DNA from: Fibrisoma limi BUZ 3
GTDB taxonomy: Bacteria > Bacteroidota > Bacteroidia > Cytophagales > Spirosomataceae
DNA: 64,000 bases
Reading direction: 5' to 3'
Assembly (NCBI RefSeq): GCF_000296815.2
Contig: NZ_CAIT01000005.1
Coordinates: forward strand, 667,567 to 731,566
Below are positions 25,245 through 33,663 of this stretch, piece by piece (position 1 is the first letter of the stretch; each line of letters opens with the position of its first letter). The position numbers and the translations under genes are program-made. The notes under the pieces are model-generated. The model was not told the origin of the DNA, did no database searches, and saw nothing but the letters and a program-made list of their open reading frames with translations.

Positions 25245-25964
25245 ATGAATAGCCAATCAACAAAGCTTCACGACGAACTACTCATACACTGGCATCAGCA
25301 CCGGTACGAATTAAATGAGACCGGTTTTTGTCTGCTTCCCACTTTACTTTTGGCTGATGAATGCCGCGCTCTGGCCGATGGATATGACAATCCTGATCGG
25401 TATCGAAAAACAATTACCATGAAGCGGCATAACTTCGGTAGTGGGGAATACAAGTATTTTGACTATCCCTTGCCCGTTCTGGTCGATGAAATGCGCCATG
25501 CTCTATTCCCGCCCCTGGCCCGAATCGCTAACGACTGGAACGAAAAGCTGAACATCGGGCAACGCTACCCGGATCAACTGGATGAATGGCTGGCGGTTTG
25601 CCACCAGGCTGGTCAGACCCACCCAACGCCGTTGATACTAAACTATCGAACCGGCGACTGGAACGCGCTTCACCAGGACATCTATGGTGAACTGTTTTTC
25701 CCTTTTCAGGCGGTTGTGTTTTTAACCCAGCCCGGTCGTGATTACGTAGGTGGTGAGTTTGTGATGCTGGAGCAGCGCCCTCGTATGCAGTCGAAGGCCA
25801 TTGTGCTGCAACCAGAGCAGGGACAGGTACTCATCTTTACAACCCGCTATCGGCCGGCCAAAGGCACCCGTGGCTACTACCGCGTCGGCATGCGGCACGG
25901 TGTCAGCGAAATCCGGCAGGGCACCCGCCTGAACCTGGGAATTATCTTTCACGATGCTCAATGA
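25245..25964 (+). CDS. 2OG-Fe(II) oxygenase of the Oxygenase-NA family
   Basis: A 239-residue iron/2-oxoglutarate dioxygenase. The iron site is H143-x-D145 in NALHQDIYGEL and H218 in GMRHGVS, and a downstream Arg (R224 or R228) should hold 2-oxoglutarate. The body matches the PF09859 pattern (WNALHQDIYGELFFPFQ, GGEFVMLEQRPR, LIFTTRYRPAKGTRGYYR), a family described as oxygenases acting on damaged nucleic acid, akin to AlkB. It should oxidise alkyl lesions in the cytoplasm. Its stop TGA overlaps the ATG of the Ada-like gene (ATGA), implying coupled translation and joint function in alkylation repair. Confidence 0.85.
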   Translation: MNSQSTKLHDELLIHWHQHRYELNETGFCLLPTLLLADECRALADGYDNPDRYRKTITMKRHNFGSGEYKYFDYPLPVLVDEMRHALFPPLARIANDWNEKLNIGQRYPDQLDEWLAVCHQAGQTHPTPLILNYRTGDWNALHQDIYGELFFPFQAVVFLTQPGRDYVGGEFVMLEQRPRMQSKAIVLQPEQGQVLIFTTRYRPAKGTRGYYRVGMRHGVSEIRQGTRLNLGIIFHDAQ

Positions 25965-26203
25965 TCCGCCATACTGCTCTGGATCGTAGCTTGCTGCATC
26001 GACTGCTGCGCCAGAAAAAACTGACGTTGGGTGGCAACCGGAACCTGAGAATCTACGGACGGCTGGACTGCCGGGCTGGTAAGCGAATGAACGTAGAAAA
26101 CCGCGTCTTTTTCGCGGACGAAGCCGAAGCGCTGGCGAATGGGTATCGCCCCTGCGCAGTGTGTATGCCGGCCGCGTATAGGCGCTGGCTACGTCATCAG
26201 TAA
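25961..26203 (+). CDS. Stand-alone Ada-type zinc-binding domain protein
   Basis: An 80-residue protein matching the metal-binding domain of Ada: GNRNLRIYGRLDCRAGKRM, then NRVFFADEAEALANGYRPC and C-x-x-C. Three cysteines align with zinc ligands (C37, C65, C68). The position of the Ada methyl-acceptor cysteine (E. coli Cys38), four residues before C37, is G33 here, so phosphotriester methyl transfer is unlikely. It may be a structural DNA-binding partner. It overlaps the preceding oxygenase by ATGA. This short form seems common in Bacteroidota. No methyltransferase or AraC domain follows. Confidence 0.85.
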   Translation: MIRHTALDRSLLHRLLRQKKLTLGGNRNLRIYGRLDCRAGKRMNVENRVFFADEAEALANGYRPCAVCMPAAYRRWLRHQ

Positions 26204-26275
26204 GCTTGTCAGGAACGGTCTGGTACGTAGTGAACTAGAGTAACAACTATCGGCTAACAAAACGACCGATTTCTA

Positions 26276-27820
26276 CTATTCTGATACGGCCTTCTTCAAA
26301 ATCAGCACGCTTCGCTCCAGCTCTTCCTCCGTGCTTGATGCAAAGCCCAGCCGAGTGCCGTTAAGAAGCTGGTCGGGTGGGTTATGCGTCAGGCCACTGG
26401 CGATGAACAACCCCTGCTGACCAGCTCGTTGGGCGAGGGCTTCCATGTCGATTGCCGGGTCAAACGTAGCCCAAACGGCCATGCCACCATCGGGTTTGGT
26501 GAATTGTAGGACTTCCGGCAACTCATCGGTCAACAGTTCGCAGAACCGGTCCCGGCGGGCTTGATAGGTACGTAGGGCTTTTCGGAAATGTCGCTGCATT
26601 TCGCCGGTTTTGAATAGCTGAGCCACGGCAAACTCCAGCATCGGGTCGCCCTGCCGGTCGATGATGCGCCGAAGCCGGGCCAGTTCGTCGATCAGGGCAG
26701 AGGGCGCTACGACGTAGCCAATCCGAAACGCCGGAGCCACCGACTTGGTGAGGGAGCCCACATAAACGACCATGCCGCGCTGATCGGCACTGGCCAGCGG
26801 GAGAATCGGCCGGCTCAGGTAATGGAAATCGTAGTCGTAATCGTCCTCCAATATCGCAAATCCATATTCGTTGGCCAGTTGAAGCAACCATACCCGCCGG
26901 TCGGCCTTTAACGTAACGGTGGTTGGGTAATGGTGGTGCGGGGTGACAAACACCAGTCGGATCGGATGCCCTATTGACCACTGTCTGTCGCAGAGATTGG
27001 CCAGAGCGGCTACATCCAGGCCGTGCTGATCAACCGGTACGGTACGAATCGTTGCCCCGGCTTTCTGAACGTTCATAACGGCACCCGCCCAGGTCGTTTC
27101 GCCCGTAACCACTACATCGCCCGGACGTAGCAACACCTGACTGGTCAGGTAAAGACCCATGATACTGCCTCTGGTGATAAGTACGTTTTCAGGCGTTGTG
27201 TGTAAGCCGCGGGTTTCGTTCAGGTAGAGGGACAACTGTTCGCGCAGTAATAGATGGCCTTTTGTGTCGCCATAACCAAAATGCTGCTGAGGATTACCCC
27301 ATCGGAAATACGACCGATAGGCCCGGCTCAGGTCGGCTATCGGGGCCAGCCGGATATCCGGAAAGCCGTCGTCCAGACGCAGGCCAGCCTGATTGGTCAA
27401 TAGGGGGCGGGCCAGGACTGGGTTTGCTGCAAAGGAGTAGCCCGGTGTCTCATTTGGTGGATTTCCTAATGCTGGGGTCTCAAGCACCTGCGGCTGAACC
27501 GCCGGAATGTGGGCGGCTACGTACGTACCACTCCCCGGTCGGCTCTCCAGCCAACCCTGTGCCAGCCCTTCGTCGTAGGCAGATACGATGGTTTGTCGAT
27601 GTACACCAAGCAAGTCCGCCAACTGGCGCGTACCGGGTAGTTTATGGCCGGCCAGGAGGCTTCCGGTTTGTAGCAGCCGACGAAGCTGCTCACTGACCTG
27701 CACATACAACGGTACTGACGATGACGGGTCAAGCTGGAGTAAGGTTTTGTAGGGAATCACAACTGGTCTGTTGGCTTTGTAAAAACTGGCTGGTTTGTGT
27801 AGTCCAGTAAAGTAAGACAT
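26276..27820 (-). CDS. MocR-type regulator (GntR helix-turn-helix plus aminotransferase-like domain)
   Basis: A 514-residue protein. Residues about 20-95 form a GntR winged helix (PLYVQVSEQLRRLLQTGSLLAGHKLPGTRQLADLLGVHRQTI). The rest is a fold-type I aminotransferase domain with the PLP lysine in VGSLTKSVAPAFRIGY and the cofactor Asp in AILEDDYDYDFHY. MocR proteins bind PLP or substrates and often control vitamin B6 genes (PdxR). It is divergent from a PNPOx-family gene with only 24 bp between start codons, so it very likely controls that gene and itself. The ATG at 27820 is preferred to an upstream Met because the longer form would run into the divergent gene. Confidence 0.9.
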   Translation of the reverse strand: MSYFTGLHKPASFYKANRPVVIPYKTLLQLDPSSSVPLYVQVSEQLRRLLQTGSLLAGHKLPGTRQLADLLGVHRQTIVSAYDEGLAQGWLESRPGSGTYVAAHIPAVQPQVLETPALGNPPNETPGYSFAANPVLARPLLTNQAGLRLDDGFPDIRLAPIADLSRAYRSYFRWGNPQQHFGYGDTKGHLLLREQLSLYLNETRGLHTTPENVLITRGSIMGLYLTSQVLLRPGDVVVTGETTWAGAVMNVQKAGATIRTVPVDQHGLDVAALANLCDRQWSIGHPIRLVFVTPHHHYPTTVTLKADRRVWLLQLANEYGFAILEDDYDYDFHYLSRPILPLASADQRGMVVYVGSLTKSVAPAFRIGYVVAPSALIDELARLRRIIDRQGDPMLEFAVAQLFKTGEMQRHFRKALRTYQARRDRFCELLTDELPEVLQFTKPDGGMAVWATFDPAIDMEALAQRAGQQGLFIASGLTHNPPDQLLNGTRLGFASSTEEELERSVLILKKAVSE

Positions 27821-27844
27821 TTGCCGTATTAACGACAATTCAGG

Positions 27845-28465
27845 ATGCAGACTACCCGCACAACATCCAGCCGTTTGGCGAAACGCACGCACTACGACGA
27901 AGCGACCATTCACCCGATTTTAGACGAAGCGTTGTTTTGCACCATCAGCTACGCGGTTGATGGACAACCTTTTTCGCTGCCGATGGCTTTTGCCCGGCGT
28001 GGGAATAAGCTGTACATTCATGGATCGGTGGGAAGTCATTTTGTCCGCGAGATCCAAAAAGGTAATCCGGTCTGTATTTCGGTCATGCTGGTCGATGGGC
28101 TGGTGCTGGCCAAATCGGCGTTCAGTCATTCGGTGAATTACCGGTCGGTGGTCATTTTTTCCAGGGCCGAAATCGTAACGGATGAAGCGGAACGAATGGA
28201 GGCCCTGGTTTTGATCACGGACCATCTGATTCCGGGACGCTGGGCTGATCTCCGGCCAACCACGGCCAGCGAGATGCGTAAAACAGTCGTACTGGCATTT
28301 GATATAACCGAAGCATCGGCTAAAGTCCGAACGGGCGGTCCCAACGATGAGCCCGAGGATTTGGCATTACCAACCTGGGCGGGCGTAATTCCGATGCAGA
28401 CCGTGCGACTCGCACCCGAACCGGCCGCAAGCAGTCTGGAGACACCCTTGCCAGATTATTTGTAG
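27845..28465 (+). CDS. Pyridoxamine 5'-phosphate oxidase family flavoprotein
   Basis: A 206-residue split-barrel protein of the Pyridox_ox_2 type: HYDEATIHPILDEALFCTISY, then PFSLPMAFARRGNKLYIHGS and HSVNYRSVVIFSRAE. It should bind FMN, but the family is broad and includes nitroreductase-like and antibiotic-modifying members, so real PNPOx activity is not assured. Divergence from a MocR regulator favours a role linked to vitamin B6. A near-match -7 box (GACATTTG, 27815-27822) overlaps the start region of the regulator. The next plus-strand gene, a GNAT-cupin, starts 59 bp later and may be co-transcribed. Confidence 0.85.
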   Translation: MQTTRTTSSRLAKRTHYDEATIHPILDEALFCTISYAVDGQPFSLPMAFARRGNKLYIHGSVGSHFVREIQKGNPVCISVMLVDGLVLAKSAFSHSVNYRSVVIFSRAEIVTDEAERMEALVLITDHLIPGRWADLRPTTASEMRKTVVLAFDITEASAKVRTGGPNDEPEDLALPTWAGVIPMQTVRLAPEPAASSLETPLPDYL

Positions 28466-28524
28466 TAGTTGTGTGCTACGTGTAAGCGTGTTAGTTTGGT
28501 CTGACCAATCAACAGGTGTAGCCC

Positions 28525-29292
28525 ATGCACATCCGAGCGTTTAAACCTATCGATGCGGAGGCCCTGCTGACCGTATTTCGTAAAAATGTACCCCAGGCGT
28601 TTGCCGAACAGGAGGTTGATGAGTATTCGGTCTTTCTGCAAACGTATACGGACCCCTACTTCGTCGCGGAAGATATGGGTAAGGTTGTTGGCGCTTGCGG
28701 ACATTACCTGAAAGAAAACGAAGCCCATATCTGCTGGATTCTGAGTGACCCCGACCGCAAAGGCCTGGGCATCGGCAGCGCATTGATGCGATATAATCTG
28801 GATGCCATCCGACAGTTGCCATCGGTGCGTCGGATCGTCTGCCGGACTTCGCAGATAGCGTATCGGTTTTTCGAGAAATTCGGATTTCAACTGCAATACA
28901 CTACACCGGATTTCTGGGCACCCGGCCTGGATTTATATTATATGACCCGCTCATATATGGAAACCCTGTTTTCGCCCGAAGCGGGTATGGCCCGACTGAA
29001 GCAAAGCACGGCTGAGTTTGCTACGGTATTCACCCATGGAACGCTGCTGGTGGAATTTTACAAACCCGACAAAGTAGATAAACAGCAACCCCACGACCGC
29101 GATGAGGTGTACGTTGTTATTTCCGGAACCGGTACGTTTAGCTGTGCAGGCGAAACCATGTCGTTCAAGCCCGGCGACCTGCTGTTCGTGCCAGCCGGTA
29201 CTGAACACCGGTTCGAACAATTCTCCGACGATTTTACGACCTGGGTGCTGTTCTACGGCCCCGTTGGTGGTGAACAGGCAGTAGCCCGATGA
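28525..29292 (+). CDS. GNAT acetyltransferase - cupin fusion protein
   Basis: A 255-residue two-domain protein. Residues about 1-145 are a GNAT domain (MHIRAFKPIDAEALLTVFRK, an ILSDPDRKGLGIGSALM acetyl-CoA loop, and YRFFEKFGFQL). Residues about 160-250 are a cupin barrel with PHDRDEVYVVISGTGTF and FKPGDLLFVPAGTEHRFEQF, giving His, Asp/Glu and His metal ligands. The joining of the two is unusual. The cupin could sense or hold a small molecule that the GNAT modifies. No stop or frameshift separates the halves. It may share a transcript with the PNPOx-family gene. Confidence 0.85.
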   Translation: MHIRAFKPIDAEALLTVFRKNVPQAFAEQEVDEYSVFLQTYTDPYFVAEDMGKVVGACGHYLKENEAHICWILSDPDRKGLGIGSALMRYNLDAIRQLPSVRRIVCRTSQIAYRFFEKFGFQLQYTTPDFWAPGLDLYYMTRSYMETLFSPEAGMARLKQSTAEFATVFTHGTLLVEFYKPDKVDKQQPHDRDEVYVVISGTGTFSCAGETMSFKPGDLLFVPAGTEHRFEQFSDDFTTWVLFYGPVGGEQAVAR

Positions 29293-29449
29293 CCTCCCCG
29301 AGGAAGCTGAAGAAGGGCAATTGTAAAATTTCACCCGCCTTGGGCCGGGTAGAATAGTAGAAAACCGGGTTGGTTGATTTATTACAGACGTAGGATTTGC
29401 GCAGGCTGTGTAAATCCGAACCGAACATTAACCAATCAAACCTACGTCC

Positions 29450-30088
29450 ATGAAAACCCGCATGTCCCTGCTGGTGGCAGTTTTTCTGCTTACAATCTGC
29501 CTGGCTCTGAAACCCAACGAACGCGCCGACGGCTGGGTAAGCATCTTTGACGGTAAAAGCCTCGATGGCTGGAAAGCGGCCGAGAATCCCGGTACGTTCT
29601 CCGTGGAGGATGGCGCCATTGTCGTTTTTGGTCCGCGTGCCCACCTGTTCTACGACGGTCCGGTGAATAATCACAATTTTAAAAACTTTGAGTTTAAAGC
29701 GAAGGTCATGACCATGCCTGGGTCGAACTCCGGTATGTTCATCCACACGGCGTATCAGGACAAAGGCTGGCCGTCCAAAGGGTACGAAATTCAGGTGAAC
29801 CAGACTCACACCGACTGGCGCAAGACCGGCAGTGTGTACGCCCTGCAGGATGTAAAAGAAACGTTTGTGAAGGACAACGAGTGGTACACCGAGCACATCA
29901 TCGTGAACGGCAAGAACGTAACGATCAAGATCAACGACAAGGTGATCAATAATTACACCGAGCCCGACAGCATAAGCAACGGCCGCAGCCCGAAAAAACT
30001 TAGCAGCGGTACGGTAGCTCTTCAGGGCCACGACCCCAAGAGCAAGGTGATGTTCAAGGACGTGATGATTAAGGTTTTGCCGGATTAA
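29450..30088 (+). CDS. Secreted DUF1080 (3-keto-disaccharide hydrolase) domain protein
   Basis: A 212-residue protein with a signal peptide followed by one DUF1080 domain: WVSIFDGKSLDGWKA, then SVEDGAIVV, FEFKAKVMTMPGSNSGMFIH and KGYEIQVNQTH, ending in the LQGHDPKSKVMFKDVMIKVLPD motif. DUF1080 is a concanavalin-like beta-sandwich linked to 3-keto-glycoside hydrolysis in the periplasm. The gap 29293-29449 holds nothing clear. A purine-rich hairpin follows, shared with the convergent lipoprotein gene. Confidence 0.9.
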   Translation: MKTRMSLLVAVFLLTICLALKPNERADGWVSIFDGKSLDGWKAAENPGTFSVEDGAIVVFGPRAHLFYDGPVNNHNFKNFEFKAKVMTMPGSNSGMFIHTAYQDKGWPSKGYEIQVNQTHTDWRKTGSVYALQDVKETFVKDNEWYTEHIIVNGKNVTIKINDKVINNYTEPDSISNGRSPKKLSSGTVALQGHDPKSKVMFKDVMIKVLPD

Positions 30089-30092
30089 AAGG

Positions 30093-30171
30093 AAGGGGAA
30101 ACAAGGAGGAAGGGAGAAAGGGGAGGAAAGGAGAAAAGGGTACGGTTACAGCCCCTCTTCTCCTTTCCTCC
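30093..30171. repeat. Purine-rich hairpin element, copy 1
   Basis: A nearly all-purine stretch (30087-30140) is followed, after an 11-base loop, by a pyrimidine stretch (30152-30180). The inner arms pair over about 19 bp with one mismatch (30122-30140 against 30152-30171). It sits between convergent genes and can act as a terminator both ways. Its core (30101-30127) closely matches the element at 47741-47833, so this is a dispersed repeat and not chance composition. Confidence 0.6.
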
Positions 30172-30178
30172 TTTTCTT

Positions 30179-31147
30179 TTACCTAAACCGCTGAATACTG
30201 AAGTCCCGGTCGTTGGCGTTCTGGCCGATACGGGCGTTGAGCGTATAAATCTGGTTGTTAACCGCTACGCTGGTCGTTGCGCCCGTGTACACATCTGTAT
30301 CGTACTTGACAACTGTTGCCGTTTGCCAGTTGTCAGTGCTGCGTACCTGTGCGACACGATTGCCGCCTGTCACAACGTACAGGTCGCCGTTCAGCAGTGT
30401 CAGGCCGTCGCCGGGTAAACTATTGGGCGTAGGACTGGTGTTGTTTACGACCACTTCTGAAATGGCATTGCCGTTCTGCAGATCAACTTTGTACAGCTTG
30501 CCCTGGCCGGTGTTGGCAACGATGAGGAAATTGTTGGGGTGGTAGACGATTCCGTTCAGACCAAACGTTGGACTGGCAAACCGAACGTCATCTCTAACCA
30601 ACACGCTGGCCATACCGTCGGGGGCTACTTTATAAATGACCGGTGAGAACGAATCCGTAACGTAGGCCGTGCCATCCGGAGCGAGGGTTACGTCGTTCGC
30701 AAAATTTGGTTCAGCCGCCGGAATCAGCGCATCCAGGTCTGTCCGCCGTTCCAATTGCCGGGTGTTGAGGTTAAAAACCAGCAGTTCGGCCGTCTGGCGA
30801 GTAGTCGCCAGCGTGCTCTTTACCGACCGGCCCTGATCGCTGTTACAGACAAACACACGATCGCCGGCGACTTTCATACCAATGCCCGCGATAAATTCCG
30901 GGGCCGTAAGCAGATCTTCATACCGGCCGTCGGTGTCGACCGTACCAATTTTCCCAAATGGAATCGAGGTAACCAGAAACTTAGCCAACTGCGACGAGTA
31001 GGCGATTCCTTCCGGATACAGGCGTTCGGATACGAAGTTGATGCGCTCCGGAAACGGGGCATTGGGACTGTCGCGGTGATCTTCGCAGGCGGTGGTACCG
31101 ATGAGGGCAGCCATAAACAGGCTCCAGGAAAGCAGTTGTTTGTTCAT
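30179..31147 (-). CDS. SMP-30/NHL-like beta-propeller lipoprotein
   Basis: A 322-residue protein with a lipoprotein signal (GTTAC, Cys21). The rest is a six-bladed propeller of the SMP-30/gluconolactonase or NHL type: RLYPEGIAYSS, NDVTLAPDGTAYVTDSFSPVIYKV, LNGIVYHPNNFLIVANTGQGKLYKV and GDGLTLLNGDLYVV. It is probably periplasm-facing and may bind calcium; lactonase activity is possible but the catalytic set cannot be confirmed by eye. It converges on the DUF1080 gene across the hairpin element. Confidence 0.85.
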   Translation of the reverse strand: MNKQLLSWSLFMAALIGTTACEDHRDSPNAPFPERINFVSERLYPEGIAYSSQLAKFLVTSIPFGKIGTVDTDGRYEDLLTAPEFIAGIGMKVAGDRVFVCNSDQGRSVKSTLATTRQTAELLVFNLNTRQLERRTDLDALIPAAEPNFANDVTLAPDGTAYVTDSFSPVIYKVAPDGMASVLVRDDVRFASPTFGLNGIVYHPNNFLIVANTGQGKLYKVDLQNGNAISEVVVNNTSPTPNSLPGDGLTLLNGDLYVVTGGNRVAQVRSTDNWQTATVVKYDTDVYTGATTSVAVNNQIYTLNARIGQNANDRDFSIQRFR

Positions 31148-31356
31148 ATGAGATACGTTTGAATGAAAAAGTGTAGTTAGTACTGCAAATAGCCGTTAAT
31201 CAGGCTCGTACAAAAAAGAAGTAGCTACATGTATTTTTGTTTGAAGAATCTACGGTATGGATCAATCAACAGACAAGTTTCCATAGCCTATCTGTTGCCA
31301 AACCATTTGGAGTTTGACTTGTTACCTTTCTGTAACCCTAAACAGTCGGCTACGTT

Positions 31357-31719
31357 ATGAAACATTTTACGACCGTGACGGAGGCAATGGAGGACCTTCG
31401 TACACGCGGCTATACAGAAGATTTTTCACCGGCCCGGGAGTATCTGAAGGTAACCGGATCGGACACCAGATTGCGGAGTGAGGAGTTCAATGTGGATGAG
31501 TTTCACCGTTTCGAAGGGACCTCGGACCCCGGCGATGAAATGACGGTGTACGCCATTACGGCCAGCAACGGCCTGAAAGGCATCTTCGTGTCGGCACAGG
31601 GAACCTACTCCAACGAAGTATCGTCGGAACTGATGGCTAAGTTCAACGTATCAGACCGGCCGCAGGTGAACATGGAAGGCGCCGTGAAGCCACTCGACCA
31701 GTCGTCGCATAATCAATAA
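31357..31719 (+). CDS. Small conserved Bacteroidota protein of unknown function
   Basis: A 120-residue acidic protein starting MKHFTTVTEAMEDLRTRGYTEDF, with a central LRSEEFNVDEFHRFEG and an AITASNGLKGIFVSAQGTY segment. Similar short proteins in Bacteroidota are often named phosphoribosylpyrophosphate synthetase, but this one has no PRPP-binding loop or ATP motif, so that name should not be trusted. It is probably cytoplasmic. It is followed by a terminator and has a possible -7 box (TATTTTTG, 31232-31239) upstream. The 31148-31356 gap shows nothing else. Confidence 0.7.
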   Translation: MKHFTTVTEAMEDLRTRGYTEDFSPAREYLKVTGSDTRLRSEEFNVDEFHRFEGTSDPGDEMTVYAITASNGLKGIFVSAQGTYSNEVSSELMAKFNVSDRPQVNMEGAVKPLDQSSHNQ

Positions 31720-31742
31720 ACATTTAATTCGTAAATCCAACG

Positions 31743-31779
31743 AAAAAGCCCGGAATCTTAACCGTTTCCAGGCTTTTTT
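31743..31779 (+). terminator. Rho-independent terminator before queA
   Basis: The stem AAAAAGCC-C-GGAA pairs with TTCC-A-GGCTTTTT (one mismatch) over a 10-base loop and ends in a T-run. It lies 24 bp after the small conserved gene. Confidence 0.75.
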
Positions 31780-31781
31780 CG

Positions 31782-31789
31782 TATATTTG
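31782..31789 (+). promoter_or_regulatory. -7 box of queA
   Basis: TATATTTG matches TAnnTTTG and lies right after the upstream terminator, 45 bp before the queA ATG. No clear -33 TTG was seen. Confidence 0.42.
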
Positions 31790-31834
31790 CGGTCTTTACC
31801 AAACGAGACCGTTCTTTTTCGTGTTTGATACGCT

Positions 31835-32878
31835 ATGAAGCTATCCGAATTTAAATTTGACTTACCCGAAAGTCTCATTGCCAAATACCCGCTCGAGCGC
31901 GGTGAGTCTAGGTTGATGGTGGTTCACCGGAAAACCAAACAAATTGAACACAAGCAGTTTTCGGATATTCTGAGCTACTTTGATGACGGCGACGTCATGG
32001 TGATCAACAACACGAAGGTCTTCCCGGCTCGTCTGTATGGCAATAAAGAAAAGACAGGCGCCAAAATCGAAGTTTTTCTGCTGCGTGAACTGAACCGGGA
32101 AATGAAGCTGTGGGACGTTCTGGTGGACCCCGCCCGTAAAATCCGCGTCGGTAATAAACTATACTTTGGCGACAGCGACCTCGTGGCTGAAGTTATCGAT
32201 AACACGACTTCGCGGGGCCGGACCATTCGCTTCCTCTTCGACGGCAACCACGAAGAATTCATGAAAGCCGTTGACGAACTCGGCGAAACGCCACTTCCCC
32301 GCGAGATCAAACGGAAAACTGAAGACGCCGACCGCGACCGCTACCAGACGGTTTTTGCTGAACACATTGGGGCGGTGGCTGCTCCAACGGCGGGTATGCA
32401 CTTCACCCGGGCGATGATGAAGCGGATGGAGATCAAAGGGATTCACTTTGCGCCCGTTACCCTCCACGTTGGGCTTGGTACGTTCCGGCAGGTTGATGTA
32501 GAAGACCTGACCAAACATAAAACAGACTCGGAGAACTACCGTATTTCCGACGATTCGGCGCAGATTGTCAACGAAGCCCTCGACGCGGGCAAGCGGGTGT
32601 GTGCCATCGGTACTACGTCGCTCAAAGCGGTTGAGTCGTCGGTATCGGCCAACAGCCGCCTGAAGCCGGTAGAAGGCTGGACGGATAAGTTTATTTTTCC
32701 TCCTTACGATTTTAAAATCGCCAACTCACTGCTGACAAACTTCCACCTGCCGGAGTCAATTCTGATCATGATGACCAGTGCTTTCGGTGGACACGATTTG
32801 ATCCGGCACGCCTACGAAGTGGCGATCAAAGAAAAATACCGCTTCTTCAGCTACGGCGATGCCATGCTGATTTTGTAA
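31835..32878 (+). CDS. queA: S-adenosylmethionine:tRNA ribosyltransferase-isomerase
   Basis: A 347-residue QueA. It starts [21 protein letters not shown] and has [40 protein letters not shown] and the [20 protein letters not shown] ending, all family signatures. It transfers and rearranges the ribose of S-adenosylmethionine onto 7-aminomethyl-7-deazaguanine in tRNA to give epoxyqueuosine. It stands alone between two terminators. The window also holds queE at 47.8-48.5 kb. Confidence 0.97.
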   Translation: MKLSEFKFDLPESLIAKYPLERGESRLMVVHRKTKQIEHKQFSDILSYFDDGDVMVINNTKVFPARLYGNKEKTGAKIEVFLLRELNREMKLWDVLVDPARKIRVGNKLYFGDSDLVAEVIDNTTSRGRTIRFLFDGNHEEFMKAVDELGETPLPREIKRKTEDADRDRYQTVFAEHIGAVAAPTAGMHFTRAMMKRMEIKGIHFAPVTLHVGLGTFRQVDVEDLTKHKTDSENYRISDDSAQIVNEALDAGKRVCAIGTTSLKAVESSVSANSRLKPVEGWTDKFIFPPYDFKIANSLLTNFHLPESILIMMTSAFGGHDLIRHAYEVAIKEKYRFFSYGDAMLIL

Positions 32879-32917
32879 ACGCAGTTGGTTCGTTGAACCG
32901 TCAGTCAGTACATTTGA

Positions 32918-32939
32918 GGGGCCAAGCGGCCCCTTTTTT
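32918..32939 (+). terminator. Rho-independent terminator of queA
   Basis: GGGGCC-aagc-GGCCCC followed by six T, directly abutting the ispD ATG at 32940. IspD must then be read from a promoter inside or before the hairpin, or by read-through. Confidence 0.85.
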
Positions 32940-33659
32940 ATGACCTATCCAGTAACCGATTTTTCGGCTGATCCTCTTTATGCCATCATCGTAGCCGGTG
33001 GTAGTGGCAGCCGAATGAAATCAGATGTCCCCAAGCAGTTTCTGATATTGAACGGCAAGCCGATTCTGCAACATACCATCGAACGCTTTCTGGCCGCGTC
33101 GTCGGCTATGTCAATTGTGCTGGTCCTGCCCGAGCGCGACCGGCAGACCTGGGCCACCCTCTGTGAGGAGTATGGCTTTTATCCGGCCAGCGTTCGGGTC
33201 GTGAATGGGGGCGCTACCCGATTTCAGTCGGTGCGCAATGGCCTGTCGGCTATTCTGGCCGACAACGAAACCGGTGGAGGTCTGGTGGCCGTTCATGATG
33301 GCGTCCGCCCGTTCGTATCGCCCGAGATCATTCGAAACAGCTTTGTCGTGGCCTCGCAGATGGGCAGTGCCGTAACCTGCGTACCGGCCAAAGATTCCGT
33401 CCGGCTGGTCGGCGACGACGGCCAGAGCCAGGCCGTCGACCGTAGCCGCGTCAGGCTGGTGCAAACGCCCCAGACGTTTCGACTCGATCTGTTTCGACAG
33501 GCGTTTCAGGTCGACGAACAGCCGTTTTTTACCGACTGCGCCAGCGTCGTTGAGTACGCCGGTTTTGCGGTAACGCTGATCGACGGTGCTTACGAAAATA
33601 TCAAGATTACTACGCCTGAGGATATGCTCTGGGCCGCTACGTTCGACTCCGCCGGTTAG
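32940..33659 (+). CDS. ispD: 2-C-methyl-D-erythritol 4-phosphate cytidylyltransferase
   Basis: A 239-residue IspD of the MEP isoprenoid pathway, joining CTP and methylerythritol phosphate. The CTP-binding start is AIIVAGGSGSRMKSDVPKQFL, and further family motifs are VHDGVRPFVS, VPAKDSVRLV, QTPQTFRLDL and NIKITTPEDM. The N-terminus has about 11 extra residues before the core. It starts at the end of the queA terminator; a later Met would cut into the core, so this start holds. It is convergent with the NTF2-like gene, with a 4-bp gap. Confidence 0.95.
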   Translation: MTYPVTDFSADPLYAIIVAGGSGSRMKSDVPKQFLILNGKPILQHTIERFLAASSAMSIVLVLPERDRQTWATLCEEYGFYPASVRVVNGGATRFQSVRNGLSAILADNETGGGLVAVHDGVRPFVSPEIIRNSFVVASQMGSAVTCVPAKDSVRLVGDDGQSQAVDRSRVRLVQTPQTFRLDLFRQAFQVDEQPFFTDCASVVEYAGFAVTLIDGAYENIKITTPEDMLWAATFDSAG

Positions 33660-33663
33660 GAAG

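Noticed and set aside
31357..31719. Naming the small protein a phosphoribosylpyrophosphate synthetase
   Set aside because: The length is about a third of the true enzyme and no PRPP or ATP site is present; the name appears to be a carried-over misannotation.
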